Shown one piece after another: positions 1-5,996 of a stretch of 12,911 bases of DNA. The DNA lies in assembly GCA_040905885.1 (NCBI GenBank), contig JBBDQR010000010.1, positions 1-12,911 on the forward strand. Direction: 5' to 3'. The notes below the pieces were generated by a model, which saw only the letters and a list, made by a program, of their open reading frames with translations, had not been told where the DNA came from and searched no databases. The position numbers and the translations under genes were made by a program. Source of the DNA: JACVRU01 sp040905885. GTDB taxonomy: Bacteria; Actinomycetota; Thermoleophilia; Gaiellales; Gaiellaceae. Position 1 is the stretch's first letter. The number at the start of each line of letters is the position of its first letter.

Positions 1-13
1 TGCAAAGAGGCGA

Positions 14-85
14 TGGGCGCGGCTGGGTTCGAACCAGCGACCTCCCGCGTGTGAAGCGGGCGCTCTCCCGCTGAGCTACGCGCCC
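14..85 (-). tRNA. tRNA-Val (anticodon CAC)
   Basis: The reverse complement folds as a complete 72-nt cloverleaf. It has a 7-bp acceptor stem (GGGCGCG with CGCGCCC), a D arm GCTC/GAGC, an anticodon stem CCCGC/GCGGG with loop TTCACAC, and a T arm GCTGG/CCAGC with loop TTCGAAC. The anticodon CAC reads GUG (valine). The discriminator base is A, and the 3' CCA is not encoded, since TCG follows. No tandem tRNA is visible in the few bases to the left edge. Confidence 0.96.
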
Positions 86-107
86 TCGGCGGAGTGGTTT
101 CCGGGGC

Positions 108-136
108 CCCCAGGAAGTGCGAAGCACTTTCTGGGG
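108..136. terminator. Strong hairpin between CBS gene and tRNA, probable terminator
   Basis: Arms CCCCAGGAAGTGC and GCACTTTCTGGGG flank a GAA triloop. The stem is 13 bp with one G-U wobble on the + strand and one mismatch on the - strand. It lies 11 nt past the stop of the leftward CBS gene and before the tRNA gene. There is no T tract, which is common for terminators in GC-rich actinobacteria. It could instead be a dispersed repeat. Confidence 0.5.
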
Positions 137-146
137 AAGCGACAGC

Positions 147-584
147 TTAGCGCCCGCGAAGGAGATCCCGAGCGGTGTCGCGGGCGCTCTCGTCATGCTC
201 GCGCCAGAGCGACTCGACGAGCACGCGCAGGACGTCGCGGATCCCGATCATGCCGAGCACGTTGTCGTCCTGGACAACCGGGAGGTGACGGATGCGCCGC
301 TCGCCCATCAGCCGCGCCGCCGCCATCACGTCGTCGTCGGGCGCCGCCGTCACGAGCGTCCGCGTCATCACGTCGGCGACGCGAACGTCCACGAGCTCGC
401 CCCCGTCCCGGCCGACCAAATGGAGCACGTCGCGCTCCGTGAACATGCCGACCAGCCTGTTGCCGTCGCACACGGCGACCGACCCCACCCCCTCCTCGAG
501 CATCCGCGCGATCGCCACCTGCACCGTCTCGTCGGGCTTCACCGCCACCAGCCGCAGGCTCATCACGTCGGCGATCCGCGCCAT
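147..584 (-). CDS. Two-CBS-domain protein
   Basis: This is a 145-residue protein made only of a CBS pair (Bateman module): CBS1 about residues 1-60 and CBS2 about 68-125, ending in a short charged helix. Recognisable features are the N-terminal ADVM, the phrases VGMFTERDVL and VADVMTR, and RIRHLPVV in the second repeat. CBS pairs generally bind adenine nucleotides or S-adenosyl compounds and act as energy sensors. The ligand and partner here cannot be read from sequence. The ATG at 584 is chosen because a GAGGAGGAG Shine-Dalgarno sits 3-4 nt upstream; a start 30 nt further out would lack this. The gene is divergent from the SRP RNA gene and shares its short upstream region. It appears to be monocistronic, ending at the hairpin at 108-136. 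Confidence 0.9.
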   Translation of the reverse strand: MARIADVMSLRLVAVKPDETVQVAIARMLEEGVGSVAVCDGNRLVGMFTERDVLHLVGRDGGELVDVRVADVMTRTLVTAAPDDDVMAAARLMGERRIRHLPVVQDDNVLGMIGIRDVLRVLVESLWREHDESARDTARDLLRGR

Positions 585-618
585 CGCTCCTCCTCCTCGT
601 ATCGGTCGGCACACACTC

Positions 619-647
619 TAAACAGGTCGGAAGGCCGGTGCTACGCT
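619..647 (+). promoter_or_regulatory. Putative promoter of SRP RNA
   Basis: TAAACA at 619-624 (4 of 6 matches to TTGACA) is separated by exactly 17 nt from TACGCT at 642-647 (TAnnnT, the actinobacterial style of -10). The start predicted about 7-8 nt downstream coincides with the 5' base of the terminal SRP RNA helix at 655, which supports both calls. Read by eye. Confidence 0.5.
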
Positions 648-654
648 CCTTTCG

Positions 655-931
655 CCCGGTCGCGCTAGGCGGGGAGCTAGCGGTTCCCTGAACCCGCAAC
701 CCGCTCAGCGGGGCCGAATGCCGCCCGAGGGGCGGCGCTCTACGGGGCTTGGGCCCACGGCGCGCGGCGCTGACGGCCGGGTCCCGCGCACTGGGAGAAT
801 CCGAACCGCGTCAGGTCCGGAAGGAAGCAGCGCTAAGGATCACCTCCCAGGTGCCGCGGATCCTCCCGGCCCGAGCCGACCGCCCGGGTTCCTCCCGCGG
901 GGCGCGCCTCGACGGCGGATGCGCGACCGGG
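655..931 (+). ncRNA. ffs: Signal recognition particle RNA, large bacterial type with Alu domain
   Basis: This is the RNA scaffold of the signal recognition particle, which targets nascent membrane and secreted proteins. The invariant S-domain apical hairpin is at about 808-832 (GTCAGGTCCGGAAGGAAGCA). It is framed by nested stems: CTGGGAG at 791-797 with CTCCCAG at 843-849, and GGCCGGG at 775-781 with CCCGGCC at 865-871. Upstream, about 664-731 matches the Bacillus subtilis scRNA Alu domain (GGGGAGCTAGCGGT, ACCCGCAA, GGGGCCGAAT, CCCGAGG). The ends are closed by a perfect 11-bp helix, 655-665 with 921-931. The length of about 277 nt is close to the B. subtilis RNA and far above the ~100 nt 4.5S type. 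The RNA ends 27 nt before dnaX, an ancient linkage. Mature ends are inferred from the terminal helix. Confidence 0.93.
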
Positions 932-958
932 CATTCCTCTGCTTTACTCGGGAGACCG

Positions 959-2536
959 ATGGCCGCGCTCTACCGGAAGTACCGCCAGCAGGACTTCGAC
1001 GAGGTCATCGGCCAGGAGGGGATCGTCCGGACGCTGAAGAACGCGGTCGCGACCGGGCAGGTGCGCCAGGCCTACCTCTTCGCCGGCCCGCGCGGCACAG
1101 GCAAGACCTCGATGGCGCGCATCCTCGCCAAGGCGCTCAACTGCGCGCAGGGGCCGACGCCGAGCCCGGACAACACCTGCCACGCCTGCGTTGCGATCGC
1201 CAACGGCACCTCGCTCGACGTGATCGAGATGGACGCCGCGTCGCAGCGGGGCATCGACGACGTCCGCGAGATCCGCGACCGCGCCGTCCTCCAGCCGGTC
1301 GAGGGCCGCTACAAGGTCTACATCCTCGACGAGGCGCACCAGCTCACCGACGCGGCCTTCAACGCCCTGCTGAAGCTGATCGAGGAGCCCCCGCCGCACC
1401 TCGTCTTCGTCTTCTGCACCACCGACCTCGCCAAGATCCTCCCCACCGTCCGCTCGCGCTGCCAGACCTTCGTCTTCCCGCGGCCGCGCCTGCCCGAGCT
1501 CGTGCGCGCGCTGCGGCACGTGGCCGACGGCGAGGGCATCGACGTGCCCGACGCGGCCCTCTCGCTCGTGGCGCGCGGCGCGCGCGGCTCGTATCGCGAC
1601 GCGATCTCGCTGCTCGACCAGCTCAGCTCGGCCACCGGCGCGAAGGTCACCGTCCAGGACGTGCTCCAGCTGCTCGGCGCGGTCGAGGAGGAGGCGCTCT
1701 TCCGCATCTGCGACCTCGTCGTCGACGGAGACACCGCCGGCGCGCTCACCTTCGTCGAGGAGCTCTCGGAGCAGGGCCAGGACCTCGGCCGCCTCGTCAC
1801 CGACCTGCTCGAGCACCTGCGCCACCTGCTGCTCGTCCACCACCTCGGCGAGGTGCCCGACTCGCTGCCGGTCACCGAGGAGACGCGCGAGCGCCTGCGC
1901 GAGCAGGCGAACCAGCTCTCCGAGCCGACCGTGCTGCGGCTGATCGACCTGCTCCACGTCGCCGTGGACGACATGCGCCAGGGCGGCGACCCGCGCCTGC
2001 CGCTCGAGCTGGCCCTCGTCAAGGTGACCCGGCCGGGCGCCGACCTCTCGCGCGAGTCGACCGCGTACCGGCTGGAGCAGCTCGAGCAGCGCCTCGCCGG
2101 CCGGCCGGCTCCTGCAGCCGAGCCGAAGGCGAAGCCCGAGCCGCCGCGCGAGCCGCCCTCCGTCGACTTGGAGCAGCTGCAGGAGGCGTGGCAGCGGACG
2201 ATCCTGCCCGCCGTGGAGGAGAAGTCGATCCCGACCGCGTCCGTCCTCCGGGAGGCGCACCCGGCCGGCCTCGAGGACGACACGCTCGTGCTCGAGTTCC
2301 CGGCCAGCGCCGCCTTCCACCGCCAGCTCGCCGAGGACCCGAAGAACGCCACCCTCCTCCAGGACGCGCTCTACGAGGTCACCGGCCGGCGGCTGGCGCT
2401 CGCGTTCGCCGTCGGCGAGAGAGTTGTCGGAAATGGGGGCGAGCAGGAGCACGAGGCGCATGCGCCGCCGACCGAGGACGAGCTCTACGAGCTGGTCAAG
2501 GAGACATTCGACGCCCGGGAGGTCGAGGACTCGTGA
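959..2536 (+). CDS. dnaX: DNA polymerase III subunit gamma/tau (clamp loader ATPase)
   Basis: This is the ATPase core of the clamp loader, which opens and loads the beta sliding clamp at the replication fork. It has 525 residues. The AAA+ module opens with LYRKYR. Walker A GPRGTGKTS is at residues 43-51, Walker B DEAH at 124-127, and the SRC arginine-finger motif at 166-168 (R167). The zinc-binding loop keeps C62, C74 and C77, but the fourth usual ligand position is occupied by D71. A lid and collar region follows, then a proline/charged linker (about 375-405) and a C-terminal tau-like domain ending in the acidic stretch ENDELYELVKETF-type helix. I see no A-rich slippery heptamer, so a programmed gamma product is not supported. 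The start ATG at 959 has GGAG 4 nt upstream and fits the family N-terminus. The gene lies directly downstream of the SRP RNA and overlaps ybaB by 4 nt. Confidence 0.97.
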   Translation: MAALYRKYRQQDFDEVIGQEGIVRTLKNAVATGQVRQAYLFAGPRGTGKTSMARILAKALNCAQGPTPSPDNTCHACVAIANGTSLDVIEMDAASQRGIDDVREIRDRAVLQPVEGRYKVYILDEAHQLTDAAFNALLKLIEEPPPHLVFVFCTTDLAKILPTVRSRCQTFVFPRPRLPELVRALRHVADGEGIDVPDAALSLVARGARGSYRDAISLLDQLSSATGAKVTVQDVLQLLGAVEEEALFRICDLVVDGDTAGALTFVEELSEQGQDLGRLVTDLLEHLRHLLLVHHLGEVPDSLPVTEETRERLREQANQLSEPTVLRLIDLLHVAVDDMRQGGDPRLPLELALVKVTRPGADLSRESTAYRLEQLEQRLAGRPAPAAEPKAKPEPPREPPSVDLEQLQEAWQRTILPAVEEKSIPTASVLREAHPAGLEDDTLVLEFPASAAFHRQLAEDPKNATLLQDALYEVTGRRLALAFAVGERVVGNGGEQEHEAHAPPTEDELYELVKETFDAREVEDS

Positions 2537-2856
2537 GCGGCATGGACTTCAACAAGCTGATGGAGCAGGCCGCGGAGATGCAGGCGGAGATGCAGAAGGC
2601 GCAGGCGGAGCTCGCCGACCAGACGGTGGAGGCGGCGGCGGGCGGCGGCATGGTGACAGTGAAGGTCTCGGGCGCGCTCGAGCTGAAGGAGATCCGGATC
2701 TCGCCCGAGGCGATCGACCCCGACGACCCCGAGCTGCTCGCCGACACGATCCTCGCCGCGGTCAACGAGGGCATCCGCTCCGCCCAGTCGCTCGCCGAGT
2801 CGCGGCTGAGCGGGATGCTCGGCGGGCTCAAGGGGCTCGGGCTTCCGGGGCTCTAG
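2533..2856 (+). CDS. ybaB: YbaB/EbfC family nucleoid-associated protein
   Basis: This small (107-residue) DNA-binding protein belongs to the YbaB/EbfC family. The family forms dimers with two helical pincers around a beta-sheet and is repeatedly linked to RecR and DnaX. The N-terminus (MDFNKLMEQAAEMQ) and an amphipathic helix rich in Q, E and M are typical. They are followed by the sheet-forming VTVKVSGALELKEIRI and the IDPDDPELLADTI segment. The C-terminus is glycine/leucine rich. The GTG start at 2533 sits in a GTGA overlap with the dnaX stop, implying translational coupling, with GGGAGG 10 nt and GAGG 4 nt upstream. An in-frame ATG at 2542 is the alternative and would give the textbook N-terminus. 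The next gene starts 2 nt after the stop. Confidence 0.94.
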   Translation: MSGMDFNKLMEQAAEMQAEMQKAQAELADQTVEAAAGGGMVTVKVSGALELKEIRISPEAIDPDDPELLADTILAAVNEGIRSAQSLAESRLSGMLGGLKGLGLPGL

Positions 2857-2858
2857 CG

Positions 2859-3170
2859 ATGCTGGACGACGAGACACGGCGCCACTTCGAGGCCGTCGGG
2901 ACGGAGGTCGAGTTCCCGGCCGGTCAGGTCCTGATCGAGCACAACACGCCCGCGGCCGGGCTGTACCTGATCCTCGAGGGCCGCGTCGCGATCCACGCCC
3001 ACGGCGCGGAGCTCGAGCGCGGTCCCGGCGACGTCGTCGGGGAGCTCGCGCTCGCCCGCGGCGGGCCGCGCAGGGCGCGGGTCATGGCGATTACGCCGGT
3101 CCGGGCGCTGAGCGTCGCGCGCGAGCACGTCGACCCGGAGCTGGCCGCGAGGCTGTCACAGCCGCAGTAG
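2859..3170 (+). CDS. Stand-alone cyclic-nucleotide-binding (CRP-like) domain protein
   Basis: This 103-residue protein consists of little more than one cNMP-binding beta-roll. Residues about 16-45 (FPAGQVLIEHN, GLYLILEGRVAI) are the first strands. Residues 57-77 carry the phosphate-binding cassette, GDVVGELALA with G61-E62-L63-A64 followed by PRRA, so the glutamate and arginine that hold the cyclic-nucleotide ribose and phosphate are present. There is no helix-turn-helix, kinase or channel domain, and the protein stops shortly after the C-helix position, so it cannot act as a CRP-type regulator alone. Its start lies 2 nt after the ybaB stop, and recR begins 17 nt after its end, so it is very likely co-transcribed with dnaX and ybaB. 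Its ligand and role are unknown. Regulatory partner or small sensor is inference only. Confidence 0.85.
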   Translation: MLDDETRRHFEAVGTEVEFPAGQVLIEHNTPAAGLYLILEGRVAIHAHGAELERGPGDVVGELALARGGPRRARVMAITPVRALSVAREHVDPELAARLSQPQ

Positions 3171-3181
3171 CAAGGCACAAT
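3153..3181 (+). promoter_or_regulatory. Possible internal promoter giving leaderless recR
   Basis: CTGTCA (3153-3158) and CACAAT (3176-3181) are spaced by 17 nt, each matching four of six consensus positions. The expected transcription start falls on or beside the ATG at 3188, which has no good Shine-Dalgarno. This is a weak by-eye call; recR may simply be read through from dnaX. Confidence 0.25.
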
Positions 3182-3187
3182 GCAGCC

Positions 3188-3778
3188 ATGTTCTCTCCGG
3201 CCGTGGAGAATCTCGTCGCGCAGCTCTCTCGCCTGCCCGGCGTCGGCTCGCGTACCGCGCAGCGGCTCGCCTTCCACCTGCTCCAGCGGCCGAAGGACGA
3301 GGCCCTCGCGCTCGCGCAGGCGATCGAGGACGTCAAGGAGCGCGTCCGCTTCTGCCGCGAGTGCGGCAACCTGACCGAGGACGAGGTCTGCGCGATCTGC
3401 CTCGACCCACGCCGCGACCACGCGCTGATCTGCGTCGTCGAGCAGCCGGTCGACCTCGTCTCGCTCGAGCGGACGCACGAGTACCGCGGCCTCTACCACG
3501 TCCTCGGCGGCGCGCTCTCGCCGCTCGACGGCGTCGAGCCCGAGCACCTGCGCGTCGACGAGCTGCTCGGCCGCGTGGAGCGGAACGGCGTGCAGGAGGT
3601 CGTCCTCGCCACCAACCCGAACATGACCGGCGAGGCGACTGCGGCCTACCTCGCCGACCGCCTGCGCGGGCGGGTGCGGGTCACGCGGCTGGCGAGCGGA
3701 CTGCCCGTCGGCGGCGACCTCGAGTACGCCGACGAGGTGACGCTCGGGCGCGCGCTCTCCGGCCGCCGCGAGATGTAG
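3188..3778 (+). CDS. recR: Recombination mediator RecR
   Basis: RecR works with RecO (and RecF) to load RecA onto SSB-coated single-stranded DNA during gap repair. The 196-residue length is normal. Residues 9-27 form the helix-hairpin-helix (LPGVGSRTAQRLAFHLL). A four-cysteine zinc finger uses C56, C59, C68 and C71. The Toprim domain runs from about 79 (ICVVEQPVDLVSLERTHEYRGLYHVL) through ATNPNMTGEATA, and the C-terminal region carries the usual VTRLASGLPVGGDLEYADEVTL motif. The ATG at 3188 gives the standard N-terminus. It follows the cNMP-domain gene by 17 nt and closes the dnaX-ybaB-recR cluster. No defects are visible. Confidence 0.97.
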   Translation: MFSPAVENLVAQLSRLPGVGSRTAQRLAFHLLQRPKDEALALAQAIEDVKERVRFCRECGNLTEDEVCAICLDPRRDHALICVVEQPVDLVSLERTHEYRGLYHVLGGALSPLDGVEPEHLRVDELLGRVERNGVQEVVLATNPNMTGEATAAYLADRLRGRVRVTRLASGLPVGGDLEYADEVTLGRALSGRREM

Positions 3779-3803
3779 CGCCCCGTCCGGTTGCGCCGTC
3801 GAG

Positions 3804-3914
3804 CTTCTGGGTCGCGAGCACCAAGCCAGAGGCACCACTCGTTCGCGGGCAAGGCTAGTGGCCTTGGTCGCGGGCGAGGGATGACTCTGGCGCCGTGTGA
3901 TCGCGGGCCAGAAG
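3804..3914. repeat. Nested palindromic element between recR and vapC
   Basis: This 111-nt block has three collinear nested inverted repeats. The outer arms are 3804-3817 and 3901-3914 (CTTCTGGGTCGCGA against TCGCGGGCCAGAAG, 12 of 14 paired). The middle arms are 3825-3831 and 3885-3891 (GCCAGAG/CTCTGGC), and the inner arms are 3835-3839 and 3857-3861 (CCACT/AGTGG). The octamer TCGCGGGC occurs at 3843, 3868 and 3901, with a variant TCGCGAGC at 3812. No coding frame is convincing here. The right arm belongs to a 27-nt sequence found again, inverted, at the right end of the window. It resembles a REP/MITE-like repeat, though a terminator role for the convergent recR and vapC genes is also possible. 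Confidence 0.55.
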
Positions 3915-3916
3915 CC
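3890..3916 (+). repeat. 27-nt exact repeat, copy 1 (inverted relative to 12873-12899)
   Basis: All 27 bases equal the reverse complement of 12873-12899. Beyond the exact core, the right side stays related (ACATGTGCTG here against ACATTTGCTG there) after a 4-nt GAGG difference. The copy overlaps the outer right arm of the nested palindrome. Confidence 0.85.
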
Positions 3917-3945
3917 GACATGTGCTGCCGGACGGAGCGCTTAGA

Positions 3946-4329
3946 TCAGCGGATCGCGCGCACCTCGACGCCGACGTCCAGGCCCAGCCAGGAGCGGTCG
4001 GCCGTCAGCGCCGGGCGCCCGAGCCGCTGGGCGAGAGCAAGGCACGCGCGGTCGGCGAGCGACAGGCCGGCATGCCGTGTCGTCGGCCAGAGCGCCGCCG
4101 CGCTCTCGGCGTCTTCCGCCCCGAATGGAATGAGCTGAAGCCCGAGCGCATTGAGCCTTGTGCGCAACGCGCGCGGCTCGACCGCGTGTGCGACCAACCG
4201 CTTGCACACCTCGGACCAATTGACCGTCGACATCGCGGCTCCCGCGATCGCAGCCGCGACCGTCGTGCTCCCCGGCTCCGATTGCACGAACGCGAGGACG
4301 GCCGACGCGTCCATGACGGTGTCACTCAT
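3946..4329 (-). CDS. PIN-domain ribonuclease toxin, VapC-like
   Basis: This 127-residue PIN-domain protein is the probable toxin of a type II toxin-antitoxin pair. VapC toxins are Mg-dependent ribonucleases that typically cut tRNAs or rRNA. All four expected acidic residues are visible: D7 in VMDASAVLA, E40 in NWSEVCKRL, D93 in LSLADRACLALA and D111 in ALTADRSW, so the active site looks intact. The start ATG lies inside the end of the antitoxin gene: the 8-nt overlap 4322-4329 contains both the antitoxin TGA and this ATG, the usual coupled arrangement. The pair is convergent with recR and divergent from lysC, interrupting an otherwise conserved order, so it was probably acquired. The substrate is unknown. 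Confidence 0.93.
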   Translation of the reverse strand: MSDTVMDASAVLAFVQSEPGSTTVAAAIAGAAMSTVNWSEVCKRLVAHAVEPRALRTRLNALGLQLIPFGAEDAESAAALWPTTRHAGLSLADRACLALAQRLGRPALTADRSWLGLDVGVEVRAIR

Positions 4330-4588
4330 CGGCGTTCTCGCGCGCTGCCTCCTCGCGGCGCTCGGCGATGAGCTCGTCCACGAGACTGACGTCCGGAGGG
4401 ATGTGCTCGAAGAGCTTACGGATCTCAGCGAAGATCACCTCTCGAGGCTCGAGGACGAGGCGGTCGTCTTCGGCGCGCGCGATCAGGACGTCGCCCGCCT
4501 TGATGCCCAGCCGCCGGCGGAGCGCGGCGGGGACGACGATTCGCCCCTGCGGGCCGACCCTGACGCGGGTTCTGAGTTCATCTGCCAT
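4322..4588 (-). CDS. SpoVT/AbrB-fold antitoxin, VapB-like
   Basis: This 88-residue protein has an N-terminal swapped-hairpin AbrB/MazE DNA-binding fold, residues about 4-42 (TRVRVGPQGRIVVPAALRRRLGI, GDVLIARAEDDRLVLEPR). A C-terminal charged tail (about 45-88) would wrap and neutralise the PIN toxin. Such antitoxins normally repress their own promoter. I chose the ATG at 4588 because a consensus-like promoter (TTGACA at 4625-4620) places transcription start almost on it. A GTG at 4606 adds six residues and has a weak AAGG 5 nt upstream, but it would lie inside the promoter's -10 region. The gene overlaps the toxin start by 8 nt. Confidence 0.9.
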   Translation of the reverse strand: MADELRTRVRVGPQGRIVVPAALRRRLGIKAGDVLIARAEDDRLVLEPREVIFAEIRKLFEHIPPDVSLVDELIAERREEAARENADE

Positions 4589-4596
4589 CTCGACAA

Positions 4597-4625
4597 AGCG
4601 TGCCACATCGGCCTTGCTGTGTCAA
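4597..4625 (-). promoter_or_regulatory. Putative promoter of the toxin-antitoxin operon
   Basis: On the - strand a perfect TTGACA (4625-4620) is followed after 17 nt by CACGCT (4602-4597). The predicted start is at about 4590-4588, so the message would be leaderless or nearly so at the ATG 4588. It lies back to back with the lysC promoter. Confidence 0.5.
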
Positions 4626-4658
4626 TCTGTCCATTCCTGCCATGTCTCGGCTCGCCGG

Positions 4659-4664
4659 TACGAT
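4659..4664 (+). promoter_or_regulatory. Putative lysC -10 element
   Basis: TACGAT, a good TAnnaT -10, ends 9 nt before the lysC ATG at 4674. No Shine-Dalgarno lies between them, suggesting a leaderless or near-leaderless message. No convincing -35 is seen at 16-19 nt upstream. Confidence 0.4.
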
Positions 4665-4673
4665 TCCCGGCCG

Positions 4674-5927
4674 ATGGCGGCGACGGAGTTCGAGTCGGTC
4701 CCGGCGGTCTCGTCGGACGAGGCGCCCCGCGTCGGCACGGTGGTGATGAAGTTCGGCGGCACGTCCGTCGCCGGCCCGGAGCGGTTGCAGAACGTCGCGC
4801 GCCGGCTCGTCGCCGCCCGGGAGGAGGGCAACCGCGTCGTCGGCGTCCTCTCGGCCATGGGCGACACGACCGACGACCTGATCGCGCTCGCCCACGAGGT
4901 CTCCGCCGCGCCGCACCCGCGCGAGCTCGACATGCTCATCTCCGTCGGCGAGCGGATCTCGTGCTCGCTCGCGGCGATGGCGATCCACGACCTCGGCCAC
5001 GAGGCGATCTCGCTGACCGGCTCGCAGGCCGGGATCGTCACCGACACGACCCACACGAAGGCGAAGATCGTGGAGGTACGGGCGCGCCGCATCCACGAGG
5101 CGCTCGACGACGGCAAGATCGTCCTCGTCGCCGGCTTCCAGGGCGTCTCCACCGCCTTCGAGGTGACGACGCTCGGGCGCGGCGGCTCGGACACGACCGC
5201 CGTCGCGCTCGCGGCCGCGCTCGGCGCGAGCACGTGCGAGATCTACACCGACGTCGAGGGCGTCTTCACCGCCGACCCGCGGATCGTCCCGCAGGCGCGC
5301 AGGCTGCACGCCGTCACCTACGAGGAGATGCTGGAGATGGCGGCGGGCGGGGCGCGGGTGCTCCAGCTACGCTCCGTCGAGTTCGCGCGGAACCACGGCG
5401 TCCGGCTGCACGTCCGCTCGACGTTCGCCGAGACCCCCGGAACCTGGATCACCGAAGAGGACGAACGGATGCTGGAGAAGGCCATGATCTCGGGCGTCAC
5501 GCACACGACCGAGGAGACGGTCTACCGGGTCGACGGCGTCCCCGCGGCGCGGCTGTTCGCCGACCTCGCCGCGACCCAGGTCAACGTCGACACGATCCTC
5601 CAGTCCGGCCGGGAGATCGTCTTCTCGGCGCCGGTCGGCGACCGCGCGGCCGCGGAGGCGGTGCTCGGCCGCCTCGGCGTCGAGTGGTCGGCGCGCGACG
5701 ACCTCGGCAAGATCAGCCTCGTCGGCGCCGGCATGAGGAGCCATCCGGGCATCGCCGCGAAGACCTTCGCCACGCTCGAGGCCCTTGGGATCGCGCCCGA
5801 GATCGTGACCACCTCGCCGATCAAGATCGCCTGCTATGTGGGGCTGGAGGACGTCGAGCGCGCCGTCGCCGCGCTGCACGACGCGTTCGAGCTCGACCGT
5901 CCGGAAGCGGAGCGCGCCCATGCCTAA
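4674..5927 (+). CDS. lysC: Aspartate kinase
   Basis: Aspartokinase phosphorylates L-aspartate with ATP, the committed step to lysine/diaminopimelate, threonine and methionine. The protein has 417 residues. The kinase domain starts at VVMKFGGTSV (K26 in the KFGGTS motif). It continues with ISVGERIS, LVAGFQGVS, the glycine-rich LGRGGSDTTAVALAAAL and YTDVEGVFTADPR. The C-terminal third (from about 265) holds two ACT domains, with MISGVTHTTEETVYRV and LVGAGMRSHPGIAAKTFATL as their starts. These are the usual site of feedback control by lysine and threonine; the effector cannot be read here. The 22 residues before the kinase core are longer than usual, so an internal start (GTG/GTG/ATG at 4740-4748) is possible, but it has no better ribosome site. 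asd follows downstream, and the toxin-antitoxin operon diverges upstream. Confidence 0.96.
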   Translation: MAATEFESVPAVSSDEAPRVGTVVMKFGGTSVAGPERLQNVARRLVAAREEGNRVVGVLSAMGDTTDDLIALAHEVSAAPHPRELDMLISVGERISCSLAAMAIHDLGHEAISLTGSQAGIVTDTTHTKAKIVEVRARRIHEALDDGKIVLVAGFQGVSTAFEVTTLGRGGSDTTAVALAAALGASTCEIYTDVEGVFTADPRIVPQARRLHAVTYEEMLEMAAGGARVLQLRSVEFARNHGVRLHVRSTFAETPGTWITEEDERMLEKAMISGVTHTTEETVYRVDGVPAARLFADLAATQVNVDTILQSGREIVFSAPVGDRAAAEAVLGRLGVEWSARDDLGKISLVGAGMRSHPGIAAKTFATLEALGIAPEIVTTSPIKIACYVGLEDVERAVAALHDAFELDRPEAERAHA

Positions 5928-5996
5928 CGGGCTGAGCGGCCACACGGGCCATACCCTCGTGCGGCTGCAAGACCGCGCGATGCGGCGTCCTCGGTC

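Noticed and set aside
2090..2200. Programmed frameshift giving a gamma form of DnaX
   Set aside because: No A-rich slippery heptamer or following stem-loop is visible in the linker region.
718..2530. Long + strand open frame covering the SRP RNA and most of dnaX in another frame
   Set aside because: It is arginine/proline/alanine-rich shadow sequence with no motif. Only its last ~107 codons (ybaB) are real.
3779..3945. Small gene in the recR-vapC gap
   Set aside because: Frames here show no start with ribosome site and no protein-like composition; the stretch is explained by the palindromic element.
4589..4673. Lysine riboswitch or leader peptide upstream of lysC
   Set aside because: The gap to the divergent antitoxin is under 90 nt and the apparent -10 lies 9 nt before the ATG, leaving no room for a leader.
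5975..5990. 16-nt near match (15/16) to 12896-12911
   Set aside because: In GC-rich sequence of this length a 15/16 match is expected by chance; no flanking similarity.
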